Shown here piece by piece: positions 26,455 to 34,278 of a stretch of DNA of 64,000 nucleotides (within the stretch, counting starts at the first letter, position 1; each line of letters begins with the position of its first letter). The position numbers and the translations under genes are program-made. Below the pieces are notes generated by a model. It searched no databases. It was given only the letters and a program-made list of their open reading frames with translations, and had not been told where the DNA came from. The DNA is from Rhizobium sp. GN54. Lineage in GTDB: Bacteria > Pseudomonadota > Alphaproteobacteria > Rhizobiales > Rhizobiaceae. The DNA lies in assembly GCF_021026345.1 (NCBI RefSeq), contig NZ_JAJNCZ010000001.1, positions 434,001-498,000 of the forward strand. Reading direction: 5' to 3'.

Positions 26455-26844
26455 ATGCGCATGATTTTCGTCAACCTGCCCGTCAAGGACATGCCCGCCA
26501 CCCGCCGCTTCTTCGGCGCCCTCGGCTTCACCTTCAACGAACAGTTCAGCGACGAGCAGGCCGCCTGCATGGTCGTCTCCGACGCGATCTTCGTCATGCT
26601 GATGGTGGAGGCCCGCTTCCAGGAGTTCGTCAACGGCAAGGTCGGCGACCCGGAGAAGGAGACGCAGGTGCTGACCTGCCTCTCCGCCGCAAGCCGCGCC
26701 GAGGTCGACGAGTTCAAGGCCAAGGCGCTCGCTGCCGGCGCCCGCGAATGGAAGCCCAATATCGAGTTCGGCCCGATGTACGGCTGCAGCTTCCAGGACA
26801 TCAACGGCCACGTCTGGGAAATGATGCACATGGCGCAGGAATAG
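26455..26844 (+). CDS. VOC-family (glyoxalase/bleomycin-resistance-like) protein
   Basis: A 129-residue protein starting M-R-M-I-F-V-N-L-P-V-K-D, with the two beta-alpha-beta-beta-beta halves of the vicinal oxygen chelate fold. Possible metal ligands are E in the central strands and the terminal H-V-W-E. The pattern fits YaeR/PhnB-like lactoylglutathione-lyase relatives, but the reaction is unknown. A GGAGG ribosome site lies 10 bases before the ATG. Confidence 0.88.
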   Translation: MRMIFVNLPVKDMPATRRFFGALGFTFNEQFSDEQAACMVVSDAIFVMLMVEARFQEFVNGKVGDPEKETQVLTCLSAASRAEVDEFKAKALAAGAREWKPNIEFGPMYGCSFQDINGHVWEMMHMAQE

Positions 26845-27060
26845 CCGCCAGCCGCGTCCGCACGGGCTGCCTGCCCCGCAGGAGGCCCGACCTCATCCTC
26901 GGCCCTTGCGCCGGGGATGAGGGTGGGGAAGGGGCACCGGCAGTCCGTCTTGGCCGCCGCGGCGGAAAACGCGGCCGGACGGTGTCGCGCTTCCCGGCTT
27001 GCCATTCGCCGGCATATGCGCTCTGTTGCGGCGGCGACGAACGGCCCGGAGGATTTCGCC

Positions 27061-27681
27061 ATGCTGACGCTTCACTTCGCCCCGAACACCTGCGCGCTGG
27101 CATCGCTGATCGCGCTGGAGGAGAGCGGGCTGGCCTTCGAGGTGAAGACGGTGGATTTCGCCGTTTCCGAGCAGCGCTCGCCGGCCTATCTCGAGATCAA
27201 CCCCAAGGGCCGCGTGCCGGCGCTGGCCACCGATCGCGGCGTCCTGACCGAGACGCCGGCGATCCTCGCCTATATCGCGCAGGTGACGCCGGAAAGGCGC
27301 CTCGCGCCGCTGGACGATCCCTTCGCCTTCGCGCAGTTGCAGGCCTTCACCGCCTATCTGTGCTCGACGGTCCACGTGGCCCACGCCCATTTCCGCCGCG
27401 GCGCGCGGTGGTCGGACGATCCGGCCGCGCAGGAGACGATGCGGGCGAAGGTGCCGCAGAACATGGCCGAGTGCTTCGGCCTGATCGAGGCGACGATGCC
27501 TGCCGGCCCCTGGGCGATGGGCGAGGCCTATAGCGTCGCCGATCCCTATCTCTTCACCATCAGCGGCTGGCTGAAATCGGACGGCGTCGATATCGACGGT
27601 TTTCCGCGGGTCGCCGCGCACCGTGCCCGCATGCTGGAACGCCCCGCCGTCGCCCGGGCGCTGGAGCGGGCGGCGGGCTGA
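27061..27681 (+). CDS. Glutathione S-transferase family protein
   Basis: A 206-residue protein. The thioredoxin-like N-terminal domain reads L-T-L-H-F-A-P-N-T-C-A-L-A-S and contains the conserved N-P-K-G-R-V-P-A-L loop and T-E-T-P-A-I glutathione-binding segment. The all-helical C-terminal domain follows, with S-V-A-D-P-Y-L-F. The cysteine in N-T-C-A suggests a beta-class-like enzyme, which uses cysteine rather than tyrosine or serine. A GGAGG site precedes the ATG. Likely role: conjugation or thiol reduction in the cytoplasm. Confidence 0.9.
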   Translation: MLTLHFAPNTCALASLIALEESGLAFEVKTVDFAVSEQRSPAYLEINPKGRVPALATDRGVLTETPAILAYIAQVTPERRLAPLDDPFAFAQLQAFTAYLCSTVHVAHAHFRRGARWSDDPAAQETMRAKVPQNMAECFGLIEATMPAGPWAMGEAYSVADPYLFTISGWLKSDGVDIDGFPRVAAHRARMLERPAVARALERAAG

Positions 27682-27786
27682 GCCGCGCAGGGGCACCTGC
27701 GGGTCTCCACCCGTTCGCCGTCAGATTTTGGATTGCAGAAGAACAAGCGAGGTGGGTGCTTCGCCCGCTGCCGTCCCGGTCCGTCG

Positions 27787-28146
27787 CTATCCGTCGCCGG
27801 CCGGCCGCAACTTGCGCAGTTTCGCCGGCGCCCGCCTGAGCCAGGCCTCGCCGAGGCGCTGGCGCAGTTCGTCGTCGCCGATCGCGCCGGCGCGCACCAG
27901 CACGGCCGGCCAGCCGTGATAATGCGGCGTCTCGTAGTAGATCTCCGGCGCCAGCTCGAGGAAATGCTCCTTCTCGTCGAGCGGCATCGACAGCACGACG
28001 GTCCCGGCGTCCCTCGCCGTGGCGATCATCCTGCCTGCGACCTTCAGCGCGGCGGCACCATAGGAGGTGCCGGTCTCGACGCCGGGCAGCCCCGCCGCCA
28101 GCCGCTCCAGGCGCGCCACGAGCGCTGCCGTCTCCGTTTCCGTCAT
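27787..28146 (-). CDS. MmcQ/YjbR-family protein
   Basis: A 119-residue protein with the family's compact CyaY-like fold. Visible are an early G-V-E-T-G-T-S-Y-G-A-A segment, L-K-V-A-G-R-M-I-A, and the Y-H-G-W-P-A-V-L-V motif near the C-terminus. The family is annotated as DNA-binding through its fold, but its cellular role is not established. The gene is on its own, with the 66-residue gene upstream in the same direction. Confidence 0.88.
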   Translation of the reverse strand: MTETETAALVARLERLAAGLPGVETGTSYGAAALKVAGRMIATARDAGTVVLSMPLDEKEHFLELAPEIYYETPHYHGWPAVLVRAGAIGDDELRQRLGEAWLRRAPAKLRKLRPAGDG

Positions 28147-28213
28147 GGTGCCGTCTCCCTCCGGACAGACACTAGCGCATCGGCGACCTTGCCTGAAGGT
28201 GGCCCACGACGGC

Positions 28214-28414
28214 TCAGGGCCGGCACGCCGCCGGTGCGGAAAGGTCGGGGACCCTCTGAAGGCTATGGAAGGGCAGGTCGGCGCGCTGGCGCTCGTCCAT
28301 CGCCTCGATGTCGGGATGCGCCAGCGGATCGCGGATCCAGATGCAGTCCCGGTCGTCCGGCTTACGCACCAATGTGTCGACCGGGGTGAAAAGGTTCAAG
28401 AAAAGCTTCAGCAT
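28214..28414 (-). CDS. Hypothetical 66-residue protein
   Basis: A short protein beginning M-L-K-L-F-L-N-L-F-T-P-V-D, then rich in charged residues, with W-I-R-D-P-L-A-H-P-D-I-E-A-M. A strong GGGAGAGGA ribosome site three bases upstream of the ATG supports translation. The internal L-A-H-P-D-I-E-A-M-D-E-R-Q-R-A-D-L-P region looks conserved-type rather than random. I do not recognise the family. It is divergent from the LysR gene and could be its target. Confidence 0.55.
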   Translation of the reverse strand: MLKLFLNLFTPVDTLVRKPDDRDCIWIRDPLAHPDIEAMDERQRADLPFHSLQRVPDLSAPAACRP

Positions 28415-28532
28415 CGTCCTCTCCCGTTCAAGGGATTGGCCGCTCGTGTCTTGCGAGTGGGCGTTGGGATCAAAGGAGTATGACTGGATACTGGCTCAGC
28501 CCGGCCATGAATTCAATTGAGCAGTTCAGGCG

Positions 28533-28552
28533 TATACTATAGAAAAACTATA
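28533..28552 (+). promoter_or_regulatory. Promoter box and palindrome overlapping the LysR start codon
   Basis: TATACT (28533-28538) is a good -10 hexamer only 13 bases from the ATG at 28552, so the mRNA would have almost no leader. TATAG-AAAAA-CTATA (28538-28552) is a perfect inverted repeat across the predicted start point. It could be the site at which the LysR protein represses itself. No ribosome-binding site is visible. Confidence 0.5.
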
Positions 28553-29496
28553 TGAACCCATTGAACAGCATCCATCTGAACGGCCTGCGGGCGATCGAGG
28601 CGGTCGGGCGGCTCGGCTCGCTGCAGGCGGCGGCGGACGAACTGGGCGTCACCGTCGGCGCCGTCAGCCAGCAGGTGATCAAGGCCGAGGCGCAACTGGG
28701 GCGCACGGTGTTCGAGCGCACCGCTCGCGGCATGCGGCCAACGCCCTTCGGCGCCCCGTTCCTGCGCAAGCTTTCGGCGGGCTTTCGCGAGCTGGCCGAG
28801 GCGGTCGGCAACGCCCGCCATCGCGACGACACGATCCTCGTGATCTCGGTTGCGCCGATCTTCGCCTCGCGCTGGCTGATCCACCGCATCCACCAGTTCA
28901 GCGCCGCCCACCCCGAGATCAGCCTGCGGATCGAATCGACGACCGCGCTTGCCGACCTGTCGGGCTCGGACGTCGATCTCGGCATCCGCATCGGCCCGGG
29001 CACCTGGCCGGGCGTGCAAGCGGAATTCGTGCTGCCGCAGGAGATGTTTCCGGTCTGCACGCCGGACCTGGCGAAGCGGCTGAAGACACCGGCCGACCTC
29101 GTCGACATGCCGGCGGTGATCGATGCGAACGACGAATTCACCTGGGACCGCTGGCTTGCGGCGGCGGGGCTGGACCAGCCGCCGCCGCGCACCCGCCATG
29201 TGTTCAGCGACGCCTCGCTCTGCCTCGACGCCGCGCTCGCCGGCCAGGGGGTGCTGCTGGCCTGGCCGATCCTCGCCTCCTGGGCGCTGGCGGAAGGCCG
29301 GCTGGTCGCCCCCTTCGGCATCCGGGTGAAGACCGGCATGGGCTATTACTTCATCACTGCACCGGACGTGCGCGAGCCGCGCAAGGTCACGCTCTTCAAG
29401 ACATGGATGCGCCGCGCGATCGCCGAAAGCATCGGCGACGATGGCGGCGGCGGGCCTATTCCAGCTCCTGCTGCCGCGCCGCCATCATCGCCTTGA
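28552..29496 (+). CDS. LysR-family transcriptional regulator, GcvA-like
   Basis: A 314-residue regulator. The N-terminal helix-turn-helix ([18 protein letters not shown]) covers about residues 22-42, followed by a linker helix and a periplasmic-binding-like effector domain. The sequence is of the GcvA/AmpR-like branch (S-S-D-V-D-L-G-I-R-type segment). The last 14 codons overlap the convergent GST gene by 41 bases, and the proline/alanine-rich end may be dispensable. Neither target nor ligand is known; the divergent 66-residue gene and the GST are candidates. Confidence 0.9.
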   Translation: MNPLNSIHLNGLRAIEAVGRLGSLQAAADELGVTVGAVSQQVIKAEAQLGRTVFERTARGMRPTPFGAPFLRKLSAGFRELAEAVGNARHRDDTILVISVAPIFASRWLIHRIHQFSAAHPEISLRIESTTALADLSGSDVDLGIRIGPGTWPGVQAEFVLPQEMFPVCTPDLAKRLKTPADLVDMPAVIDANDEFTWDRWLAAAGLDQPPPRTRHVFSDASLCLDAALAGQGVLLAWPILASWALAEGRLVAPFGIRVKTGMGYYFITAPDVREPRKVTLFKTWMRRAIAESIGDDGGGGPIPAPAAAPPSSP

Positions 29497-30115
29497 AGGC
29501 CGGCCGCGCCTGGCAGGCGGCAAGCCATGCCCTGACGTTCGGCGCGGCATCGAAGAGTTCCGTCTCGCTCATCGTGTAGCGGAACACCTCGGCGAGGTTC
29601 AGGTCGGCGACGGTGAAGCGGTCAGAGACGACATGGCCGGTTGCGGCGAGCCGCCGGTCGAGCAACGCGAATGCCTTCTTCAATGCCTTGGTGGCGGCGC
29701 GGATCGTCAGCCGTCCCTGCTCGCTCTCAGCCGCATGGGTATCGAGCGCCAGGATGATCTTGACCGCATGCGGCTCCACCTCCGTCGCAGCCCATGTCGT
29801 CCATTGCAGCATCTCCGCCTCTTCGTTAAGCGTCAGGCCGGACAGCGGGCCGCCATGCTTGCGCGCGAGGTAGAGGTTGATCGCCAGCGATTCGCTCATC
29901 ACGAAGCCGTCGTCGTCGATGCAGGGGATGAGGCCGGTCGGGTTGACGGCGAGGAAGTCCGGCGACTGCGTGTTCAGCGGCGCATCGGCCGCAGCCGGAT
30001 CGTCGAGCCGCCGCGCCTGGATCACCGGCACGGAGGCGAAGGCAAGGCCGAGTTCGCCTGCCATCCAGTAGTTTCGCGACGCGCGCGAGCGATAGACGCC
30101 GTAGATCGTGAGCAT
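29456..30115 (-). CDS. Glutathione S-transferase family protein
   Basis: A 219-residue protein with the GST N-terminal domain ([11 protein letters not shown], then N-P-T-G-L-I-P-C-I and the glutathione contact S-E-S-L-A-I). The C-terminal helices include [10 protein letters not shown]. The serine at Y-R-S-R-A-S is a possible catalytic residue. The start M-L-T-I-Y-G at 30115 begins at the family N-terminus; an in-frame ATG further upstream is not supported. The 3' end overlaps the LysR gene tail-to-tail. Confidence 0.9.
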   Translation of the reverse strand: MLTIYGVYRSRASRNYWMAGELGLAFASVPVIQARRLDDPAAADAPLNTQSPDFLAVNPTGLIPCIDDDGFVMSESLAINLYLARKHGGPLSGLTLNEEAEMLQWTTWAATEVEPHAVKIILALDTHAAESEQGRLTIRAATKALKKAFALLDRRLAATGHVVSDRFTVADLNLAEVFRYTMSETELFDAAPNVRAWLAACQARPAFKAMMAARQQELE

Positions 30116-30383
30116 GTGCGGTCCTCCGTTTCGGTGCCGCACCATAGGCAAGCGGCGGCCAGGATGACAGCGCGTGCCAGTGATCGAACGATGAATTGTG
30201 GTGATCGGATGTGCCGCGGTCGGGCAGGGGGCGAAAGGTCAGGCGCGATGCGGTATGATCGCGCTTGACCTTTCTCGTCCACGGGGTTCCTGCCGGGGTT
30301 CCGTGCCGCTTCCGCGTGATTGCCGCACGGGCAGCACAGGCGGGCGCGCCCGCGAAGGGTCGGGATCAACAGGGGGACCCGGG

Positions 30384-30887
30384 ATGAATCGGCTTTTCAA
30401 CATCCTTTCGGCGGGGCTGCTGCTTCTGGCCCCGCTGCTTCTGGCCCCGGCCTTCGGCGCGGCGGCGCGGGACTACAAGGCCGGCAGCATCGAGGTCCTC
30501 CAGCCGGTTGCCAAGGCGACGATGCCCGGCCAGCCGGTCGGCGGCGGCTTCTTCACCCTCGTCAATCACGGCGCCGAGCCCGATCGCCTCGTCTCCATCA
30601 CCTCGCCGGTCTCCGGCGAGGTGCAGATGCACGAGATGAGCCTGCAGGACGACGTCATGCAGATGCGCAAGCTCCCCGACGGCATCCCGGTCCCGCCCGG
30701 CGCGACCGTCAGGCTCGAGACCGGCGGGATGCACGTGATGTTCATGAGGATCGCCGCCCCCTTCAGGGAAGGCGAGAGCTTCCCCGCCACCCTGACTTTC
30801 GAGAAGGCGGGCGCGGTCGAGGTCGAGTTCGAGGTGGAGGCGTTCAGGTCCGGCGGCGCGGCGGGCGCGGGCCACAAGGCACATTAG
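30384..30887 (+). CDS. Periplasmic copper chaperone PCu(A)C
   Basis: A 167-residue exported protein with a long leucine-rich signal peptide. The Cu(I)-binding pattern is H83-E-M85, then M92/M94, and H117-V-M119, the methionine/histidine set of PCu(A)C proteins. These deliver copper to the CuA or CuB centre of cytochrome oxidase, often with Sco. No sco gene is adjacent here. The C-terminal H-K-A-H could add a metal ligand. The ATG at 30384 has an AGGGGG site. A terminator overlaps the stop codon. Confidence 0.93.
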   Translation: MNRLFNILSAGLLLLAPLLLAPAFGAAARDYKAGSIEVLQPVAKATMPGQPVGGGFFTLVNHGAEPDRLVSITSPVSGEVQMHEMSLQDDVMQMRKLPDGIPVPPGATVRLETGGMHVMFMRIAAPFREGESFPATLTFEKAGAVEVEFEVEAFRSGGAAGAGHKAH

Positions 30888-30932
30888 AGCATTGCCGGCG
30901 ATCATCGAACCGCCGACAATGCTCCGGTTTTT
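30887..30932 (+). terminator. Rho-independent terminator of the copper chaperone gene
   Basis: GAGCATTGCCGGCG (30887-30900) pairs with CGCCGACAATGCTC (30911-30924) with one mismatch, followed by GGTTTTTA. The stem begins in the stop codon. Its sequence resembles the hairpin at 56159-56200. Confidence 0.8.
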
Positions 30933-30935
30933 ACG

Positions 30936-30955
30936 CCACTTTTGCTGGAATTGCT
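30936..30955 (-). repeat. Short repeat shared with 56.1 kb
   Basis: The minus strand reads AGCAATTCCAGCAAAAGTGG, identical to plus-strand bases 56099-56118. At both places it lies beside a GAGCAT(T/A)G hairpin. This is one of the dispersed rhizobial intergenic repeats. Confidence 0.75.
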
Positions 30956-31007
30956 CTAGCCGGAGCGATCTCATCAATCATGGCGTTCCTTTCAGTGCGT
31001 TCGACGG

Positions 31008-32003
31008 TCAGGAGTCCGCACCTGCGAGACGGGCTGACGGATCGACTGCAATCGCGATCTTTCCTCGAAGACCGTTGTTCGGGGTCTCCAGCCGGGCATG
31101 GGCGAGCGCAATGTCGGCAAGCGGATAGACGGCACCCACATGCGGCCGCAGCTGGCCACGTTCCACCAAGGTGCTCAACTCGTCGAGCTTGCCGCGGTTC
31201 TGCCGGGTGAACACGAAGTGAAAACTGGCGTTCTTGCCCCAGGCTTCGATGAGGTTCTGCGGCTGTGCGATATCCACGATCGAGACAACGCGGCCCAGTT
31301 GCGCGAGCGCGTCCGGGCTGCGGGACAACGCGTCGCCGCCAATCGTGTCGAACACGACATCGACCCCGCGGCCATCCGTTTCCCGCAAGACGGCGTCGAC
31401 ATAGTCTTCTTTCGTGTAGTCGATGACGACATCGGCCCCGACACTGCGGGCGAACGCGAAGTTGTCCTCGCGCACCGTCGTGAACACCTTCGCGCCGATG
31501 GCTTTCGCCACCTGGATCGCCACATGACCGACCCCTCCGGCGCCGCCATGGATCAGGATGCTCTCGCCCACCCGGAGCGCCACGCGCCCGACCAGCGCTT
31601 CCCACACCGTCCCGCCGACCAGGCTCAGGCTGGCCGCTTCGAGATGGCTGAGCGAGGCGGGCTTCCTTGCGATGATGTCCTCGTTCGCAACGTGGTATTC
31701 GGCGTAGCTTCCCGGACCGTCGAATATCTGCGGGGTGTACCAGACCTCGTCTCCCGGCGAGAACGCCGTCACGCCCGGACCGACGGCTTCGACAACGCCG
31801 GAAACGTCATGACCGGTGATGGCCGGCAAGGGAACAAGGTCGCGATAGTCGCCGCGCCGAACCTGATAATCCAGGGGGTTGATCGACGTGGCATGGACCC
31901 GCACCAGGACCTGTCCGGCCTGCGGAACGGGCTTTGGCATGTCGCGAAGCTCGAACGCGTCCGGGCCGCCAAAGGAATTGAGTGTCATCGCTTTCATTTC
32001 CAT
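31008..32003 (-). CDS. NADP-dependent zinc-free oxidoreductase (quinone reductase-like)
   Basis: A 331-residue medium-chain reductase. The GroES-like domain has [12 protein letters not shown], and the Rossmann domain has [14 protein letters not shown]. No catalytic zinc ligands are seen, so it is likely a quinone or enone reductase. A perfect 22-base operator (32025-32046) overlaps its promoter region, and an arsR-type gene lies upstream in the same direction. It is therefore probably the regulated target of that repressor. Confidence 0.9.
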   Translation of the reverse strand: MEMKAMTLNSFGGPDAFELRDMPKPVPQAGQVLVRVHATSINPLDYQVRRGDYRDLVPLPAITGHDVSGVVEAVGPGVTAFSPGDEVWYTPQIFDGPGSYAEYHVANEDIIARKPASLSHLEAASLSLVGGTVWEALVGRVALRVGESILIHGGAGGVGHVAIQVAKAIGAKVFTTVREDNFAFARSVGADVVIDYTKEDYVDAVLRETDGRGVDVVFDTIGGDALSRSPDALAQLGRVVSIVDIAQPQNLIEAWGKNASFHFVFTRQNRGKLDELSTLVERGQLRPHVGAVYPLADIALAHARLETPNNGLRGKIAIAVDPSARLAGADS

Positions 32004-32024
32004 ATTCTCACTTCGTTAAAAAGG

Positions 32025-32046
32025 AATATCGAGAAATCTCGATATT
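32025..32046. promoter_or_regulatory. ArsR-type operator before the oxidoreductase gene
   Basis: AATATCGAGA and TCTCGATATT are perfect 10-base arms around a central AA. The site lies 21 bases upstream of the oxidoreductase ATG and 12 bases past the arsR-type stop. A related site occurs at 32371-32390. Confidence 0.75.
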
Positions 32047-32058
32047 ATGTGGCAAAAA

Positions 32059-32361
32059 TTACAGGTCCTTGCCGATGATCTCGGCCAGAGCACGGATGGT
32101 TGCTTCGTTCCGCTTGTAGTAGGTCCACTGACCTATGCGCCGGACTTCGACCAGGCCTGCGCGCTGCAGCGTTGCCAGATAGTCGGACACCGTCGACTGC
32201 GACAGCCCGACGCCTTCTTGAATACTGCTGACGCAGACCCCTACTGTATGAACGTCGCCTTCATCCTGTGGAGGGAAGTTCTTCGCGGGATCCTTCAGAC
32301 CTTTCACGATATCAAGACGTGTCCGGTTTGAGAGGGCTTTGAATATTTCGAGCAATTCCAT
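32059..32361 (-). CDS. ArsR/SmtB-family repressor
   Basis: A 100-residue winged-helix repressor: L-E-I-F-K-A-L-S-N-R-T-R-L-D-I-V, then the recognition helix G-L-S-Q-S-T-V-S-D-Y-L-A-T-L and the wing R-R-I-G-Q-W-T-Y-Y-K. The metal-binding C-x-C of classic ArsR is missing; a single cysteine occurs in G-V-C-V-S-S. This suggests a redox or small-molecule signal instead of a metal. Matching palindromes lie on both sides of the gene, so it probably represses itself and the downstream oxidoreductase. Confidence 0.9.
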   Translation of the reverse strand: MELLEIFKALSNRTRLDIVKGLKDPAKNFPPQDEGDVHTVGVCVSSIQEGVGLSQSTVSDYLATLQRAGLVEVRRIGQWTYYKRNEATIRALAEIIGKDL

Positions 32362-32370
32362 GCACTGATA

Positions 32371-32390
32371 ATATCGGGATTTACCGATAT
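32371..32390. promoter_or_regulatory. Second ArsR-type operator, upstream of the repressor gene
   Basis: ATATCGG (32371-32377) and CCGATAT (32384-32390) form an inverted repeat with a 6-base spacer, 10 bases upstream of the repressor ATG. The arms resemble those of the site at 32025-32046, which points to autoregulation. Confidence 0.65.
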
Positions 32391-32532
32391 GTCAATACCC
32401 AGAGCGGCGGCCATGTCTGCGGCTTGGCTGACGGGACACCGGATGGCAGCGCAACGGCAGACCGGGGCGGGCCGATCGGGGCGGACGGAGATGGGAAAGG
32501 TACGCAGAGTAACCTTCCCCATCCCGCCCCAT

Positions 32533-32567
32533 CGCCCCCTCCGGCGTTCGGGAAACCGGAAGGGGCG
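32533..32567 (-). terminator. Hairpin downstream of the TIGR03808-like gene
   Basis: CGCCCCCTCCGG (32533-32544) pairs with CCGGAAGGGGCG (32556-32567) with one mismatch, about 100 bases after the minus-strand stop at 32665. No T tract follows. The rest of the gap 32391-32664 holds no recognisable gene. Confidence 0.45.
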
Positions 32568-32664
32568 AGTTCCAGAGGCCGCGAGGCGGGTCGCCCAGCG
32601 GCCGGTGTTCGAGTTGACCGCGGGCGCGTCGGCCAGACGCGCACCGCGGGAGCGCCTGCCCGGC

Positions 32665-34032
32665 TTATCCCGTCCGGTTGCGCTCGATCGTGAGATGGGC
32701 GAAGGGCTCCGCCCCGTCCGCAAGCTCGCCCGTCGTCCGCTCGTTCCAGCGGTAGCCGGCGATGGCGCCCTGCGGCGTTTCCGAAAAGACATTGCCCGAG
32801 ATGAGCGCCGTGCCGGCGCCCTCGACCACGGTCACGGCGCAGCCGATGGGGGCGGCGCGCACGAGATTGCCGTTGACGACGAGGCCGCGCATGTAGGGGC
32901 CCCAGCCGAGCATCAGGCCGTATCTCGGCGCGTTCTCGATGGTGTTGCCGCTGACGACCGTGTCGGCCTCCACGGCGATGCCGAAGCCGAAGCCCGCCCC
33001 GTCGTGCACATAGGGGCCTTCCAGCCTGAGGTTGCGCACGACGTTGCCGGTGACCGTCGCCAGCCGGCCGCCCTCGTTGAAATTGACGATCAGGATGCCG
33101 TTGGCCGCCCCGTCGATCAGGTTGCCGCTGACGATCGCGCCTTCAAAGCCGAATTCGGAGTAGATCGCCGTCTCCCCCGAGGCGAGGCAGGTGTTCGCGG
33201 ATATCTGGACGTTGGAGCCGGCATTGGAGCGGATCGCGGAAAACGCGCAGTCGGAGAGGTGATTGTTCGTCACCATCACGTTGTCGGCGCGGAAGATGTT
33301 GATGCCGTTGCCGTATTCGCCGGTGCCGCCGCTGCGCGCGCCGATGCCCGAGACCCGGTTTCCGGTCACCATCGTGCCGTCCGGCCCCTTGGTCCAGCGG
33401 TGCACGAGGATGCCGCCGCCGGCGCAGTCGAGCACGGTGTTGGCGGCGATCGAAAGCCCGGTGCTCTCGATCGCATGGATCGCATGCGCCGCCGCGCCTG
33501 AAATGCGGTTCTTCTCGATGCGGCCGCCGCAACGCTCCAGGTGGAGCGCGGATTTCGACGAGCCCTTGATCTCGCAGTTCTCGATCCTGACGTCGCTGGC
33601 GGCGGCAAGATGGACGAGGCCTTCCACCGTGTCGTCGAGCCAGCGGTTGTTGCCGTCGATCACCAGGTCTTCGAGCACGATGCTGCCGGCGCCCTGGCAG
33701 GCGAACAGGTAGCCGTCGCCGCCGTAGAGGATCCGGGTGGCGCCGGCAACGCCGGTCAGCCGCGTGTTGTCGGGCAGGTCGATGTTGGAGACGACATAGT
33801 CGCCGGGCGGCAGGAAGACCGGCATCTGCTTCGCCGCAGCCTCCTCCAGGAGCCTGGAAAAGGCCTTGCTCTTGCGGTCGCCGCCGCCTGGCCGCACGCC
33901 ATGCGCCGAGGCGTCGATGGCGCCGCGCAGGTCGACCTCGATTGCGGCCGGCATGCCGGCGGCGCGCGCCGGCGCGGCTGCGCCGAGCACCCCGAGGCCG
34001 ATCGAAGAGATGATTAGGCGTCTGGTAACCAT
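32665..34032 (-). CDS. TIGR03808-type Tat-exported repetitive protein
   Basis: A 455-residue protein with an M-V-T-R-R-L-I-I twin-arginine-type signal followed by G-L-G-V-L-G-A-A-A-P-A-R-A. The body is a run of short repeats rich in V-x-x-N and G-N units (I-E-N-C-E-I-K-G, V-T-N-N-H-L-S, I-S-A-N-T-C, V-S-G-N-T-I-E-N), typical of a right-handed parallel beta-helix. This matches the rhizobial TIGR03808 family. Its role is unknown; folded export and the beta-helix hint at polysaccharide binding or cleavage. The start is ATG 34032; longer in-frame starts lack a signal. Confidence 0.88.
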   Translation of the reverse strand: MVTRRLIISSIGLGVLGAAAPARAAGMPAAIEVDLRGAIDASAHGVRPGGGDRKSKAFSRLLEEAAAKQMPVFLPPGDYVVSNIDLPDNTRLTGVAGATRILYGGDGYLFACQGAGSIVLEDLVIDGNNRWLDDTVEGLVHLAAASDVRIENCEIKGSSKSALHLERCGGRIEKNRISGAAAHAIHAIESTGLSIAANTVLDCAGGGILVHRWTKGPDGTMVTGNRVSGIGARSGGTGEYGNGINIFRADNVMVTNNHLSDCAFSAIRSNAGSNVQISANTCLASGETAIYSEFGFEGAIVSGNLIDGAANGILIVNFNEGGRLATVTGNVVRNLRLEGPYVHDGAGFGFGIAVEADTVVSGNTIENAPRYGLMLGWGPYMRGLVVNGNLVRAAPIGCAVTVVEGAGTALISGNVFSETPQGAIAGYRWNERTTGELADGAEPFAHLTIERNRTG

Positions 34033-34278
34033 TTCTGCTCCTTGGCCTACGGGGAGCAGGAACCGTGCCAGGTTGTTTTGTGCCGAAATGACACGGATTC
34101 CGCGTGATCGCGCCCCGCCGCCGCCGGAGGGCGTGTCCATCGCGGGACGGCTTGCGAAAACGGGGCACCGACCGGCCCGGCCGCCGTGCCGTTTCCGTGC
34201 GGAAGTCGCCGGATATCCGGCATTGGAACGAATGGATTCAGCTTTGGATAATGGTCTGGAGTGTAGCCTTGGGTTGCA

